A DNA stretch of 64,000 nt from Duganella sp. CF458 (GTDB lineage Bacteria; Pseudomonadota; Gammaproteobacteria; Burkholderiales; Burkholderiaceae_D): the NCBI RefSeq assembly GCF_900113115.1, contig NZ_FOOF01000003.1, positions 124,001 through 188,000 on the forward strand, read 5' to 3'. Of the stretch, positions 1 through 16,358 are shown in pieces. How positions within the stretch are numbered: position 1 is the first letter of the stretch; the number at the start of each line of letters is the position of its first letter. The notes beneath the pieces are model-generated. The model had not been told where the DNA came from and ran no database searches. It saw nothing but the letters and a program-made list of their open reading frames with translations. The position numbers and the translations under genes were made by a program.

Positions 1-26
1 TCTAACATTGAAATTAGAGGTCTTAC

Positions 27-1448
27 ATGAATATTATTAGCTCGATTTCCCTACAAAATTTCCGAGGCTTTAAAGAAACTGGCTGCGTTCAACTTGCACC
101 ACTTACCTTTATAGTGGGCCCAAATAGTTCGGGAAAGTCGACTTTAGCTAACGCTCTGATGTTCATCGCGCAATCATTCAACATGAGGGTTGCGACCAAA
201 CTGTCTCCCGATTGGATGGGGCGGCTCGTTGATCTGGGGTCGTTTTTGGACACAAGCAATAGGCATGCGGTCAAGAATGTTATTTCTATAGAAGTAGGGC
301 TTAAAATTAACTATAAGGCCCCCTCTATCACATCCGGCAGGCCAAGCCCTATCGGAAAGTACGAGACACGCTGGAAATGGGAAGTCCGGCAGTCTCCCAA
401 GAGTGAAGCGAAAACCTTGGCCGCGACCAAGGCTTCTCACCTAACTATTTCAGACTCGACATCTGGTGTGTCTATTGGATTTTCATATACTGGCGCTCAG
501 ATCAATCTAAAGCTAGCAAATGAAGAAATTAAGCTGAGAACCGAGCAAAATATTCAATTTTCAGAAAATTGGTTAGTTGCTAGTGCGTTAAAGAACATCA
601 TCACTCGTGAAAAGTCGCTGCTTGTGGGCAGCCAGTTAGGGTATAAAAGACTACTTGAATCTTATACGTCAATCGATGTACCGCGTTTTTTCAGCGCGTT
701 CGAGCGGGTAACTTCTGCACGATCTGGCCCTAAGCGATGGGTCGCGAAAGATTTAAGTTGGAGCCAAAATAATGAAACCGGATTGCTAAATGATCCTTAT
801 GCATTTGATTTTGATATCTCGCCAACAAATGTAAAGAGGCCTTCCAATCGCGAACAGATATCAAAATATCTAAACACCCTAAACATTGCTTCGAGTATCG
901 AGAGGGTCGATCTTTCCGCATATCATACTTCGCTCCAGGTAACGGATAGCACTACAGGAGTTCGGTCGAACTTGGCAGATGTCGGATTTGGTGCCTCACA
1001 AGTTGTTCCTGTAATCAAAGGATGCGTCAGCAGAAGCAACGGTCCTCTCTTCATTGAACAGCCAGAAATTCATTTACACCCGAAGGCCCAGAGCCAACTT
1101 GCCGACCTAATTTGTGAGAGCTCCGCTACACGACAACTTTTCGTTGAAACACATTCCGAACATATCATTAATAAGGCTCGAATCTTAATACTTGAAAAGA
1201 AAATTAAACCTGAGGATATAACAATTATATATGTCAACAAAACCAAAAGCGGATCCGCCATCACTCAAATTGGCATAGATTCAGAAGGCGAATTCACTAA
1301 GGCATGGCCGCAGGGTTTCTTCGATGAACGATACCATGACACCATGACCTTATTGAGATTGAAAACAAAGAATCGAACCATCATCGACCTCGATAAACCA
1401 AAGGCCACTCGTTCAAAAAAAACCGCGAGCACTGTTCATGACAATTAA
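27..1448 (+). CDS. AAA family ATPase (OLD/SMC-like, DUF3696-type), putative defence ATPase
   Basis: This 473-residue protein has the layout of an ABC/SMC-like ATPase of the AAA_15/AAA_21 group. An N-terminal strand reads ISLQNFRGF, followed by a Walker A GPNSSGKST at residues 31-39. An ABC-signature-like segment (LADVGFGASQ) lies near 318-328, a Walker B FIEQPEIHLHP near 341-351, and a switch-like FVETHSEH near 371. The C-terminal part resembles the DUF3696 tail of stand-alone ATPases. No nuclease domain is visible, so the effector is probably the next gene, which overlaps this one by 11 bases. The ATG has an AGAGG ribosome site six bases upstream. Base composition is much AT-richer than the core genes after 4600. 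Family knowledge says such ATPases often act as sensors in two-gene anti-phage modules. That role is inference here. Confidence 0.85.
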   Translation: MNIISSISLQNFRGFKETGCVQLAPLTFIVGPNSSGKSTLANALMFIAQSFNMRVATKLSPDWMGRLVDLGSFLDTSNRHAVKNVISIEVGLKINYKAPSITSGRPSPIGKYETRWKWEVRQSPKSEAKTLAATKASHLTISDSTSGVSIGFSYTGAQINLKLANEEIKLRTEQNIQFSENWLVASALKNIITREKSLLVGSQLGYKRLLESYTSIDVPRFFSAFERVTSARSGPKRWVAKDLSWSQNNETGLLNDPYAFDFDISPTNVKRPSNREQISKYLNTLNIASSIERVDLSAYHTSLQVTDSTTGVRSNLADVGFGASQVVPVIKGCVSRSNGPLFIEQPEIHLHPKAQSQLADLICESSATRQLFVETHSEHIINKARILILEKKIKPEDITIIYVNKTKSGSAITQIGIDSEGEFTKAWPQGFFDERYHDTMTLLRLKTKNRTIIDLDKPKATRSKKTASTVHDN

Positions 1449-1965
1449 CTGTACAATTGATTCAGTTTCCATGCAGCACCTCTGCCGGCCGGCAATTATA
1501 AAGAAGGGCTCAAAAAAAGCAGACGACATACTTGGCCTGGACGCAATTTCAGTAGCACTTCAGCGCGCGAAATTGAAAATATGCGTCGATGAGGATATGG
1601 CATTGACAGACGAATGGAGCAAAACATGTAGTTTAGAAATGATTCAGCCCATCCTTACGAAATGGATAGAGTCCGACGGAATTATTTTATGCAATGCAAA
1701 GCGACAAAAAATCCCTTTATCATTGAATAAAAAACTGAGAGAAGCGAACTTTCGTGACGCAGGAGATAAACTGATTGTCCGAATTGGGCTAGCAGCGCTT
1801 GGAGGCAATACGCCGCCATTTCTGGTCGCGACAAATGATGGTGATTTTTGGGATCCAAATGATGGCACGAAGAGTGGGAACAACGCAGCGCCAGTTGCCA
1901 GTTTATTGAGAGAACATTCGATTCACAGTACTCAACTGAAAGAATTCTTTAGTTTGCTGACATAG
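1438..1965 (+). CDS. PIN-like domain protein, partner of upstream ATPase
   Basis: This 175-residue protein has no family I can name with certainty. Its pattern fits a PIN-like nuclease fold. There is an early Asp in the strand NCTIDSVSM (D8), an acidic cluster near residues 51-58 (VDEDMALTDE), a helix with RDAGDKLIVRIGLAA near 106-120, and a closing strand LVATNDGDFWD near 130-140. In PIN domains the four conserved acidic residues sit in these places. The ATG lies inside the last codons of the ATPase gene, in a different frame, which indicates translational coupling and a shared function. If the fold call is right, it is the probable RNA- or DNA-cleaving effector of the pair. Alternatives are a catalytically dead PIN-like regulator or an unrelated alpha/beta fold. 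Confidence 0.55.
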   Translation: MTINCTIDSVSMQHLCRPAIIKKGSKKADDILGLDAISVALQRAKLKICVDEDMALTDEWSKTCSLEMIQPILTKWIESDGIILCNAKRQKIPLSLNKKLREANFRDAGDKLIVRIGLAALGGNTPPFLVATNDGDFWDPNDGTKSGNNAAPVASLLREHSIHSTQLKEFFSLLT

Positions 1966-2119
1966 AACTGTAATTTAGATCTGAGCCTTTGCCAAATTGA
2001 ATCGTCTCAGCGATCCTTATTTGAGGAAATATTTAAAGTCGTGAATCTGCTTCGACGCAACATCCGTTCGGCACCTGGTAATCCCGGTCTCAAACCTTTT
2101 GGCTTGGGCCCACTGCTGG
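1966..2119. other. AT-rich tail-to-tail gap between the two accessory gene pairs
   Basis: The 154 bases between the convergent gene pairs contain no open frame of note. I see no strong hairpin followed by a T-run that would be a clear terminator. Confidence 0.5.
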
Positions 2120-3217
2120 TCACTCGCTTAATAAATAATTCATCTGCTGCCTAAGTTGAAGGTCAAATTCCTTTGGCAATGCTGCCGACTTCACCAAGTA
2201 GCCCGAGATTCTGAATATAAATGGCCGAATTCGACTACTCCTGTTCAACCGTCGTCCCAGAGCGACATCGGAAGCATCAACTGGGGCATCAACATACTTC
2301 AAAGCTAGTTCCATCAGCGGAATCGGGCACATACTTAGATCTTTGGGTGAGTCCAAAAAGCTGCGAATCATTTCAACAAAGTCATCCCAATGACTTAGCT
2401 CAACTTCCGGGGATACGTGCTCGTTCACAGATGCCATCACCTCTTTCATTTTACGCCGTAACCGATACGAATCTTTACCCCCCCAAATATATGCTCGAAG
2501 AATTTCCTCGAATTGTTCTTTAGTACACTTGGGGTCAAATATATCGAAGATATCATTGACGACTGGACAAAGCGTAAAAGAAGCCATTGAAACAAAATGA
2601 TTATAAATGGATTGATGCATCGGTTTTGCCGGATCCAATTCACCCTTAATCCATTTCAACGCATTCAAGAGCCCTCTGAACGCCTTCGCGAAATCTTCCT
2701 CAAGCGGAATCAAATGTCTGAGATGGCCATCCGCTGCCAAGAACGATTCATTGCTGAGATAATATTCGCATAGCTTGTTCCAGCGAGCGATATCGACAGC
2801 ATAAGACCTATTTCCTAAAAATTCGGAGCTACTCGCAATCGCATAGGCCTGAAAAAGTGCCTCGTCAAACAAGTGAACCTTAAGCGCCTTTGCGGATAAC
2901 TTATGCGCTTGGAGCGCAGATTTCTGCAAAATAACAAATGCCTCAGATCCATTGACATACTGCATTAATCCAGCAGCCCAAAAAGAACGATTAATCGGGC
3001 TTGTTTTGCTATTTGTCTTGCAGTCAAAAATTACGCGCCTTACACCATATTGATCTACGCCAATACCGAGGACATCAATATCCGTCAAAAATGTTGGCTT
3101 ATCGGCTAATTCGCGCGTGTTTGTCACATTCACTTCTAGAAATGGAATAAGGTCGTTCGCAACACAATAGGTCAGTGCACGCTCTTTTTGGTAAATATCT
3201 TTATCAGTCGCCGCCAT
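2120..3217 (-). CDS. Putative PD-(D/E)XK-type nuclease, unknown family
   Basis: I do not recognise this 365-residue protein as a named family. Residues about 45-70 read TDIDVLGIGVD, then VRRVIFDCKT. This is an Asp in one strand followed by a strand ending in D-C-K, the pattern of the PD-(D/E)XK restriction-endonuclease core, and an upstream Glu in FLEVNV could complete the site. The rest is mostly predicted helix with no signal peptide or membrane segment. It starts seven bases after the stop of the preceding gene on the same strand, so the two are almost certainly one operon. The context (AT-rich block, beside an ATPase/PIN-like pair) suggests a DNA-targeting defence role. Catalysis is inferred from the motif alone. 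Confidence 0.55.
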   Translation of the reverse strand: MAATDKDIYQKERALTYCVANDLIPFLEVNVTNTRELADKPTFLTDIDVLGIGVDQYGVRRVIFDCKTNSKTSPINRSFWAAGLMQYVNGSEAFVILQKSALQAHKLSAKALKVHLFDEALFQAYAIASSSEFLGNRSYAVDIARWNKLCEYYLSNESFLAADGHLRHLIPLEEDFAKAFRGLLNALKWIKGELDPAKPMHQSIYNHFVSMASFTLCPVVNDIFDIFDPKCTKEQFEEILRAYIWGGKDSYRLRRKMKEVMASVNEHVSPEVELSHWDDFVEMIRSFLDSPKDLSMCPIPLMELALKYVDAPVDASDVALGRRLNRSSRIRPFIFRISGYLVKSAALPKEFDLQLRQQMNYLLSE

Positions 3218-3223
3218 CTTCGA

Positions 3224-4501
3224 TTACCTATCAAATTGCAAAATCATTTGCTCAAATTCATGGGCGGCCTGAGCATCGACTTTTTTCTTTTCACGTCTTC
3301 TCATTTCCGCCGAAGATATGACAGACTGAATGTATCTCTCGTCCTTCGATAGTGCCAACCTTGCTTCTTGATTAAGTTCCATATTGGCCAGTTCACCCGT
3401 TTCAAGTAGTTGAATGGCTAATGTGAGCGCGGCAATATTTTCTTCGGTTCTGTGCAAGTAAAATTGCCACCGCCCAGGTTGGGTCTCCTTCAAGTAACCT
3501 ACCCTCATCACGCAAAGGTTTCCATATTGCGCGGCAGCATCAGAATTAGATCCCAAATAGCCTTTATCGCGCAACGATCTCAAGATAGAAACTGGCCACT
3601 TAATTTTGTAACTATCTGGCAACAATTGCCCCTTCCGCACCGAAGCAACTAGCGCCATGGCCCGTTCGTAAATCTCTCGATTGGCTGCATCCAATCGAAT
3701 GTTGCCTGGACGAGGGCTGAATAGGAAAGACTCTTCTCTTGCCGAAAATTGAATCGTAGGCGGTCGCAATATCCCTTCCGCTGACAAACACTCTACAAGC
3801 GAGATTTGTGTTGCGGTCAGTGAATATCCTCCGATTTCATTTTGTGCCAATGTTAGCGAAAGGGGCCAGCCTTGATTCTTTCGAATAATGTCCAATGTAT
3901 TCTTTATCTCGGCTGAACCAGCCTGAACTGCAAGATCAGCAAGACCTTCAGCATTGTCAGCGAAATATACAGGACTCACTAGAATGTTTCGGCCACGTAC
4001 CCGGTGCTCGCGAACGAGGCCGCCCTCATTCCCAATAACAATACAACGATCAAAAACCTGCTTTTCCATCTGACTACTTTGCAATAGCCGATCTCGATTC
4101 TCTGGGTGCAATTGCAGTGCTCCCAAAATATGCAGGGCAGCCTGCTCATGCTCGTTTAATGCATCTAAATGAGGATGGGTTCCTAAAATTGAGTAAACAT
4201 CTTTGAACTGAGGTACTGTCGGAATTATTTTTTCAACACGAGCCCCGATGGTAATTAAGTCAACAAACTCCAGCTCTGCTAAGACGTCGAGCACGCTTCG
4301 CAATGCATATGAGGGAATATTGAAAAAATGGTCTGAAACCTTTCGTAAAACCTCAAAAGGTATCTCGCCTAGACCACGCAAATGGACAGCCAAAGACGCA
4401 GCCATGCCGATAGTACGAATTCCGTCAAACTCAGGCGCATCACTGCGACCAAGCCCAATCTGAATATCATAAGCGTGCTCAGCTATTAGCTTCTTATCCA
4501 T
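3224..4501 (-). CDS. Protein of unknown function, probable DNA-binding helical/winged-helix protein
   Basis: This 425-residue protein matches no family I recognise. Segments such as IPSYALRSVLDVLAELEFV and NEIGGYSLTATQISLVECL look like repeated winged-helix-type units, which would suggest nucleic-acid binding. The C-terminus is basic and helical (SSAEMRRREKKKVDAQ). There is no Walker motif, membrane segment or signal peptide. I take the ATG at 4501; a TTG two codons upstream is also open. It is the first gene of a two-gene - strand operon whose second gene carries a PD-(D/E)XK-like motif, so a recognition subunit plus nuclease is a reasonable but untested reading. AT-rich composition marks it as part of the accessory block. 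Confidence 0.6.
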   Translation of the reverse strand: MDKKLIAEHAYDIQIGLGRSDAPEFDGIRTIGMAASLAVHLRGLGEIPFEVLRKVSDHFFNIPSYALRSVLDVLAELEFVDLITIGARVEKIIPTVPQFKDVYSILGTHPHLDALNEHEQAALHILGALQLHPENRDRLLQSSQMEKQVFDRCIVIGNEGGLVREHRVRGRNILVSPVYFADNAEGLADLAVQAGSAEIKNTLDIIRKNQGWPLSLTLAQNEIGGYSLTATQISLVECLSAEGILRPPTIQFSAREESFLFSPRPGNIRLDAANREIYERAMALVASVRKGQLLPDSYKIKWPVSILRSLRDKGYLGSNSDAAAQYGNLCVMRVGYLKETQPGRWQFYLHRTEENIAALTLAIQLLETGELANMELNQEARLALSKDERYIQSVISSAEMRRREKKKVDAQAAHEFEQMILQFDR

Positions 4502-4588
4502 CGGCAATCCCAGAATTGATTTCGAAAATTAGGAAAACACTACCCTATTTTTATGCTGTTGCCAACATTTCAGAGAAACAAATAATCT

Positions 4589-4619
4589 AAAAAAAAACGC
4601 CACCCGAAGGTGGCGTTTT
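4589..4619 (-). terminator. Rho-independent terminator of the rpoBC operon
   Basis: Read on the - strand, this is a perfect stem (AAAACGCCACC with GGTGGCGTTTT, four-base loop) running into a long T-tract. It begins 17 bases after the rpoC stop. It closes the ribosomal/RNA polymerase transcription unit and marks the edge of the AT-rich block. Confidence 0.93.
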
Positions 4620-4636
4620 CGCTCGCAGACCGAAGC

Positions 4637-8860
<4,224 letters not shown>

Positions 8861-8896
8861 GTATCACTCCAGATGGTGACGAATTCTTTACTTACT

Positions 8897-9000
8897 TAAA
8901 CCGGTAAACCGGTGTCAGACCCACAGGGTCTGACACCCATCACGCGGCTTCCGAGGGCCCAGTGTCTGACCCTGCGGGTCAGACACTGCTTTACCGGTTT
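8897..9000. repeat. Paired palindromic intergenic repeat between rpoB and rpoC
   Basis: Two near-perfect palindromes (GTGTCAGACCC...GGGTCTGACAC and AGTGTCTGACC...GGTCAGACACT) are flanked by an outer inverted repeat TAAACCGGTAAA / TTTACCGGTTTT. The rpoB stop codon lies immediately at the outer edge. Related units occur near 21955, 48636, 58406 and 59675. There is no T-tract, and rpoC expression must read through, so this is not a simple terminator. Confidence 0.8.
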
Positions 9001-13110
<4,110 letters not shown>

Positions 13111-13219
13111 GGACACTCCGTGTGAGACAGGAAAAGGTAGAGAATTCAGCGTTGCGGGCGCGCTTCGCAAGACTCAATTCACTATAAAACAACAACTTCT
13201 ACTTCAGAGACGACAAAGG

Positions 13220-13266
13220 AGCCAAGGGCGGACCCACCCTTCCGGATGAGATCCGCCGCATTGGCT
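13220..13266 (-). promoter_or_regulatory. Stem-loop in the rplL-rpoB intergenic region
   Basis: AGCCAA pairs with TTGGCT, and GGCGGA with TCCGCC, giving a two-part stem with a small internal loop and a large apical loop. In Escherichia coli the same gap holds an attenuator and an RNase III processing site that lowers rpoBC relative to rplJL. The same job here is inferred from position and shape. Confidence 0.6.
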
Positions 13267-13300
13267 TCCTAAACTAAGGCAGTTACCCGCCTTGGTTCAA

Positions 13301-13672
13301 TTACTTCAGATCGGCCTTGGCGCCAGCTTCTTCCAGTTTCTTCTTACCGGCTTCAGCGTCAGCTTTCGACAGAGCTTCTTTCACAGTCTTCGGTGCGCCG
13401 TCGACCAGGTCTTTGGCTTCTTTCAGGCCCAGACCGGTGATTTCGCGAACTGCCTTAATCACGCCAACTTTGTTAGCGCCGACTTCGGACAGAACCAGGT
13501 TGAATTCGGTCTGTTCTTCAACAGCAGCAGCCACAGCGCCGCCAGCTGCTGGAGCAGCCATTGCAGCAGCGGACACGCCGAATTTTTCTTCGAATGCCTT
13601 AACCAGTTCGTTCAGGTCCATTACGGACATTTCGGATACTGCGTTCAGGATGTCGTCTTTGGAAATTGCCAT
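13301..13672 (-). CDS. rplL: 50S ribosomal protein L7/L12
   Basis: This 123-residue acidic stalk protein has the normal two-part structure. The N-terminal dimerisation domain begins [23 protein letters not shown]. An Ala-rich hinge is near residues 37-52, followed by the C-terminal factor-binding domain EKTEF-type fold with the conserved [16 protein letters not shown]. It binds L10 and recruits elongation factors to the ribosome. It follows rplJ by 64 bases, as in the standard rplJL pair, and is the last ribosomal gene before rpoB. Confidence 0.98.
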   Translation of the reverse strand: MAISKDDILNAVSEMSVMDLNELVKAFEEKFGVSAAAMAAPAAGGAVAAAVEEQTEFNLVLSEVGANKVGVIKAVREITGLGLKEAKDLVDGAPKTVKEALSKADAEAGKKKLEEAGAKADLK

Positions 13673-13736
13673 TTGAAACTCCTAATTTGTTTGTAGTACT
13701 ACAGAATTGGTATTGACTAAGAAACCTGGCCAGCAA

Positions 13737-14234
13737 TTAAGCGGCTTCGGTTTCTTTCTTGGCTGCCAGAGCAGCCAGGCCACGTGCAAAGCCCGACACC
13801 GGAGCCAGCATAACGCCCAACAGCTGCGAAATGAGGACTTCACGGGAAGGAATGCTCGCCAGTGCGGTAACGCCAGCTACGTCGAGCTGTTTACCTGCAT
13901 AGTTACCAGCCTTCAGGACCAGTTTGTCGTTGGTTTTAGCGAAGTCGGCGAGGACTTTAGCTGCGGCAACGGCATCATCCGAGATCGAGTAGATCAGCGG
14001 ACCGGTCATGGAATCGGCCAGGGCGGCGAATTGCGTGCCTTCTACTGCACGACGTGCCAGGGTGTTCTTCAGAACACGGATGTACACGCCTTGCGCACGC
14101 GCATTAGCACGGAGTTTAGTCAAGTGACCAACCTGGATGCCACGGTACTCGGCCACAGCGATAGTTTGCGCAGTTGCTACTTTTGCGGAAACTTCGGCAA
14201 CGACGGCCTTTTTGTCATTCAGATTGAGACCCAC
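13737..14234 (-). CDS. rplJ: 50S ribosomal protein L10
   Basis: L10 anchors L7/L12 dimers on the ribosome and autoregulates its own mRNA. I place the start at the GTG at 14234, giving 165 residues beginning (M)[17 protein letters not shown]. An AAGGAGAAG ribosome site is at correct spacing upstream. An in-frame ATG 17 codons earlier lacks such a site and adds an atypical extension. The family segment [19 protein letters not shown] is intact. The long upstream gap contains the L10-binding leader. Confidence 0.97.
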   Translation of the reverse strand: MGLNLNDKKAVVAEVSAKVATAQTIAVAEYRGIQVGHLTKLRANARAQGVYIRVLKNTLARRAVEGTQFAALADSMTGPLIYSISDDAVAAAKVLADFAKTNDKLVLKAGNYAGKQLDVAGVTALASIPSREVLISQLLGVMLAPVSGFARGLAALAAKKETEAA

Positions 14235-14299
14235 GGTCTTCTCCTTAAATAATGCTCGGCTTGCGCCTCGCATCGGTTCGAACAACGGCGTCCGAGGTT

Positions 14300-14425
14300 T
14301 AGGAGTCTAAAGGGACTGCATAAACTTGTTCGGGATCACCATCTGCGTTGGGAGCCCTTCGGCTATTAACCAGATGCCTACCTGATGCATCCAGCCCAAC
14401 GGTCTTTGAAGGCGCGGCCGGGTTA
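14300..14425 (-). promoter_or_regulatory. L10 leader (rplJ autoregulatory element)
   Basis: The 305-base gap between rplA and rplJ holds a structured leader. In the transcript, CGTTGGG pairs with CCCAACG, enclosing smaller hairpins that include AGCCGAAGGGCT. This resembles the known L10-L7/L12-binding leader upstream of rplJ in many bacteria, where binding of L10 represses translation. The exact boundaries are estimated by eye. Confidence 0.7.
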
Positions 14426-14449
14426 CCCCGGCCAGCCCAAAGATCCGCC

Positions 14450-14471
14450 TATCCTTCCGGATAGGACTTAA
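14450..14471 (-). other. Small hairpin in the rplA-rplJ gap
   Basis: CTATCCGGAAGGATAG is a short perfect stem in the transcript, next to a second stem GGCCGGGGTAACCCGGCC. Together they form part of the structured spacer between rplA and the L10 leader. No T-tract follows, so termination is unlikely. Confidence 0.4.
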
Positions 14472-14481
14472 TACTATTCAG

Positions 14482-14528
14482 CCGGTACCAGGGGCCAACA
14501 CGCTGCGCGTGTCAGCCACTGATACCGG
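14482..14528. repeat. Imperfect palindrome downstream of rplA
   Basis: An imperfect inverted repeat runs CCGGTACCAGGGGCC, a central CACGCTGCGCGTG, then GGCTGACAC-type and GATACCGG on the other side. It starts 11 bases beyond the rplA stop. Its ACCGG ends and central GTGTCAG recall the dispersed repeat seen at other gene ends in this window. Confidence 0.55.
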
Positions 14529-14539
14529 TAATTTGCTAC

Positions 14540-15235
14540 TTAGCCGTTCAGGCCAGCGTGGTCTACGCGTACGCCAGCGCCCATGGTGGACGACAGGGAT
14601 ACTTTGCGCAGGTACACGCCTTTGGACGACGCTGGCTTAGCCTTGTTCAGGGCGTCGATCAGAGCAACCAGGTTGGTCTTCAGATCAGCGTCGGTGAACG
14701 ACTTGCGGCCGATGGTGGCGTGGATGATACCTGCCTTGTCGGTACGGTACTGAACCTGGCCGGCTTTCGCGTTTTTCACAGCGGTAGCGACGTCAGGGGT
14801 AACGGTGCCAACTTTCGGGTTAGGCATCAGGCCACGTGGGCCCAGGATCTGGCCCAGGGTACCAACGATACGCATGGTGTCTGGGGAAGCGATCACGATG
14901 TCGAAAGGCATGTCGCCGGCTTTGACGCGCTCAGCCAGGTCTTCCATACCAACCACGTCAGCGCCGGCAGCTTTCGCTTGCTCAGCCTTGTCGCCGGTTG
15001 CGAACACAGCAACGCGAACGGTCTTACCGGTGCCTGCTGGCAGAACCACGGAACCACGTACCACCTGGTCGGACTTCTTAGGGTCCACGCCCAGCTGAAC
15101 GGACACGTCGATCGATTCGTTGAACTTGGCGGTCGCCAGTTCTTTAATCAGAGCAACAGCGTTGTCGAAGGCGTACACTTTGGTACGGTCTACTTTAGCC
15201 TTGATGGCTTGAGCGCGCTTGGACAGTTTTGCCAT
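14540..15235 (-). CDS. rplA: 50S ribosomal protein L1
   Basis: This 231-residue protein is the L1 stalk protein, which binds 23S rRNA near the E site and in many bacteria represses its own operon. The N-terminus [15 protein letters not shown] and the conserved central segment [19 protein letters not shown] are typical, and length is normal. It starts two bases after the rplK stop, so the genes are translationally coupled as in the classical L11 operon. Confidence 0.99.
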   Translation of the reverse strand: MAKLSKRAQAIKAKVDRTKVYAFDNAVALIKELATAKFNESIDVSVQLGVDPKKSDQVVRGSVVLPAGTGKTVRVAVFATGDKAEQAKAAGADVVGMEDLAERVKAGDMPFDIVIASPDTMRIVGTLGQILGPRGLMPNPKVGTVTPDVATAVKNAKAGQVQYRTDKAGIIHATIGRKSFTDADLKTNLVALIDALNKAKPASSKGVYLRKVSLSSTMGAGVRVDHAGLNG

Positions 15236-15237
15236 GA

Positions 15238-15669
15238 TTAGATGCCCTCTACGGTGATGCCCATCGAACGTGCGGAACCAGCGATGGTGCGCACAGCGGC
15301 TTCCAGATCGGCAGCGGTCAGGTCCGGGGTCTTCAGTTTAGCGATTTCTTCAGCTTGAGCGCGGGTCAGCTTGCCTACCTTGTCGGTATGTGGCTTGGCC
15401 GAACCTTTTTGCACGCCGGAGTGCTTCTTGATCAGGAAGGTTGCTGGAGGAGTCTTCATCACGAAGGTGAAGGACTTGTCCGCGAACGCAGTGATCACGA
15501 CTGGGATTGGCATGCCTGGTTCCATACCTTGGGTCTGCGCGTTGAACGCTTTGCAGAATTCCATGATGTTCAGACCGCGCTGACCCAGTGCTGGGCCGAT
15601 TGGAGGGGATGGGTTTGCCTTACCAGCTGGAACTTGCAGCTTGATAAAGCCAATGATTTTCTTTGCCAT
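15238..15669 (-). CDS. rplK: 50S ribosomal protein L11
   Basis: This 143-residue L11 binds the GTPase-associated region of 23S rRNA and is needed for stringent-response sensing by RelA. The Pro-rich N-terminal loop [17 protein letters not shown] and the C-terminal RNA-binding helix region ([12 protein letters not shown]) are intact. It is the first gene of the L11-L1 pair. A GC-rich hairpin lies between it and nusG. Confidence 0.99.
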   Translation of the reverse strand: MAKKIIGFIKLQVPAGKANPSPPIGPALGQRGLNIMEFCKAFNAQTQGMEPGMPIPVVITAFADKSFTFVMKTPPATFLIKKHSGVQKGSAKPHTDKVGKLTRAQAEEIAKLKTPDLTAADLEAAVRTIAGSARSMGITVEGI

Positions 15670-15703
15670 TTGGGCACTTCCTATCGTTGGATTGAGTAGT
15701 AGC

Positions 15704-15722
15704 GCCCCGCACGCGGCGGGGC
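15704..15722 (-). other. GC-rich hairpin between nusG and rplK
   Basis: GCCCCGC and GCGGGGC form a seven-pair stem with a five-base loop in the nusG-rplK gap. No clear T-tract follows in the transcript, so it may be a processing or attenuation element rather than a terminator. Confidence 0.45.
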
Positions 15723-15758
15723 TCCTCTTGTTTGGCTGATTAGACGCTCAGCCAGGCG

Positions 15759-16358
15759 TTAAACTTTTTCGACTTGACCGAACTCGAGTTCGACTGGGGT
15801 CGCACGGCCGAAGATGGTGACCGAAACACGCACCTTGGATTTTTCGTAGTTGACTTCTTCGACGTTGCCGTTGAAGTCGGTGAACGGGCCATCCTTGATG
15901 CGGACTTGTTCGCCCACTTCGTACAGCACTTTTGGCCGCGGCTTTTCCACGCCTTCCTGCATTTGCTGCATGATCTTGTCGATCTCGCGCGCAGGAATCG
16001 GGGTTGGCTTATTCGATTTACCGCCGATAAAGCCCGTCACCTTGCTGGTATTTTTCACCAGGTGCCAGGTTTCGTCGGTCATTTCCATTTCCACCAGAAC
16101 GTAGCCCGGGAAGAAGCGGCGCTCGGTAACGGACTTCTGGCCATTACGAACTTCAACGACTTCTTCGGTCGGCACCAGGATCTGGCCGAACTGGTCTTGC
16201 ATACCGGCGCGCTCAACGCGCTCCATCAAGGCGCGCTGAACGCTTTTCTCCATACCGGAGTAGGCGTGCACAACGTACCAGCGCTTGTTGCTGACTGGGG
16301 TCGACACTGCCTGCGCAGGCTCTTCCTTGCCTGGCTCGTCTTGTACAATTTCGCTCAT
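15759..16358 (-). CDS. nusG: Transcription termination/antitermination protein NusG
   Basis: This is a 199-residue NusG. The NGN domain begins [20 protein letters not shown] and contains the [12 protein letters not shown] and VTGFIGG segments. The C-terminal KOW motif is [18 protein letters not shown]. It binds RNA polymerase and links it to Rho or to the ribosome. I choose the ATG at 16358, which overlaps the secE stop as TAATG and has GGAAG upstream; a TTG four codons earlier is open but unneeded. A Glu-rich N-terminal tail of about 25 residues precedes the domain, as is common in betaproteobacteria. Confidence 0.98.
   Translation of the reverse strand: MSEIVQDEPGKEEPAQAVSTPVSNKRWYVVHAYSGMEKSVQRALMERVERAGMQDQFGQILVPTEEVVEVRNGQKSVTERRFFPGYVLVEMEMTDETWHLVKNTSKVTGFIGGKSNKPTPIPAREIDKIMQQMQEGVEKPRPKVLYEVGEQVRIKDGPFTDFNGNVEEVNYEKSKVRVSVTIFGRATPVELEFGQVEKV

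Noticed and set aside
1-4508. Insertion sequence, integrase or CRISPR array in the AT-rich block
   Set aside because: No transposase or integrase motif, terminal inverted repeats or regularly spaced direct repeats were seen.
8897-9000. Terminator between rpoB and rpoC
   Set aside because: The palindromes lack a T-tract, and rpoC depends on read-through; the same unit occurs at unrelated gene ends, so it is treated as a dispersed repeat.
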